This document shows, piece by piece, positions 23,107 to 23,148 of a DNA stretch of 23,148 nucleotides. Position numbers and translations under genes: made by a program. The notes beneath the pieces are model-generated. The model saw only the letters and a program-made list of their open reading frames with translations. It did no database searches and was not told where the DNA came from. This DNA comes from an uncultured Bacteroidaceae bacterium (GTDB taxonomy: Bacteria; Bacteroidota; Bacteroidia; Bacteroidales; Bacteroidaceae), in contig CAJGDP010000025.1 of the NCBI GenBank assembly GCA_904502235.1, forward strand, positions 1-23,148, given 5' to 3'. The stretch's first letter is position 1. Each line of letters starts with the position of its first letter.

Positions 23107-23148
23107 ATGGATTTAATTAAAATTGCTAAAGAAGCATTTGCTACTGAC
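23107..23148 (+). CDS. rplS: 50S ribosomal protein L19, N-terminal fragment
   Basis: The window ends 14 codons into the gene: MDLIKIAKEAFATD. Bacteroidetes L19 proteins start MDLIKIA-EAFA, and the strong promoter with a moderately long leader fits a ribosomal protein gene. L19 sits at the 30S/50S interface. The call rests on this short but distinctive N-terminus alone. Confidence 0.8.
   Translation, partial: MDLIKIAKEAFATD

Overview
The window looks like chromosomal DNA from a member of the Bacteroidales, probably Prevotellaceae or a close relative; I cannot name the species from sequence alone. The grounds are: promoters of the Bacteroidetes type (TTTG, 19-20 nt, TAnnTTTG) before several genes; parts of the type IX secretion system (PorE and PorT homologues); secreted proteins with GRRV...VYI tails; a TonB-dependent receptor; fucosidase and GH123-type glycosidase genes typical of glycan-degrading gut or oral Bacteroidales; and an L19 N-terminus (MDLIKIA) of the Bacteroidetes kind.

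Layout. Positions 1-215 hold the last 59 codons of a tyrosine recombinase and its terminator, so the window opens at the edge of an integrated element. Positions 216-455 carry a diverged direct duplication with 11-bp-phased iterons, next to a tRNA-Phe gene (minus strand) that is the likely attachment target. A tRNA-Pro(CGG) gene is divergent from it. Next come a low-molecular-weight tyrosine phosphatase gene and ruvC, an apparent plus-strand pair ending at a long bidirectional terminator.

From 1942 to 21256 every gene is on the minus strand. In coordinate order these are: a large secreted protein with a C-terminal sorting-type tail; a PorE-like OmpA lipoprotein; two tandem paralogous GH95 alpha-L-fucosidase-family enzymes (1209 and 1229 aa), each with its own promoter and terminator; an apparent operon transcribed TonB receptor, calycin-like lipoprotein, GH123/DUF4091 glycosidase, flavodiiron protein (19817 down to 14276); and a porT-yqiA-like esterase pair.

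From 21411 a 2x[4Fe-4S] ferredoxin and a possible 30-aa membrane peptide lie on the plus strand, converging on a TlpA-like thiol-disulfide protein gene on the minus strand. The window ends in the first 14 codons of rplS (ribosomal protein L19), behind a textbook Bacteroidetes promoter.

How it may fit together: PorE and PorT belong to the machinery that exports proteins carrying C-terminal sorting tails, and three large secreted proteins here end in such tails, so the window seems to hold both exporter parts and cargo. The GH95 pair and the GH123-like enzyme would remove fucose and N-acetylgalactosamine from host-type glycans, but there is no SusC/SusD pair, so this is not a classical polysaccharide utilisation locus. 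The flavodiiron protein and the ferredoxin suit an anaerobe that must detoxify O2 or NO. I did not find a clearly novel defence or mobile system. The most unusual signals are the iteron duplication beside tRNA-Phe, the operon joining a TonB receptor, glycosidase and flavodiiron protein with an inverted repeat over its promoter, the half-site array at the porE start, and the 30-aa membrane peptide.
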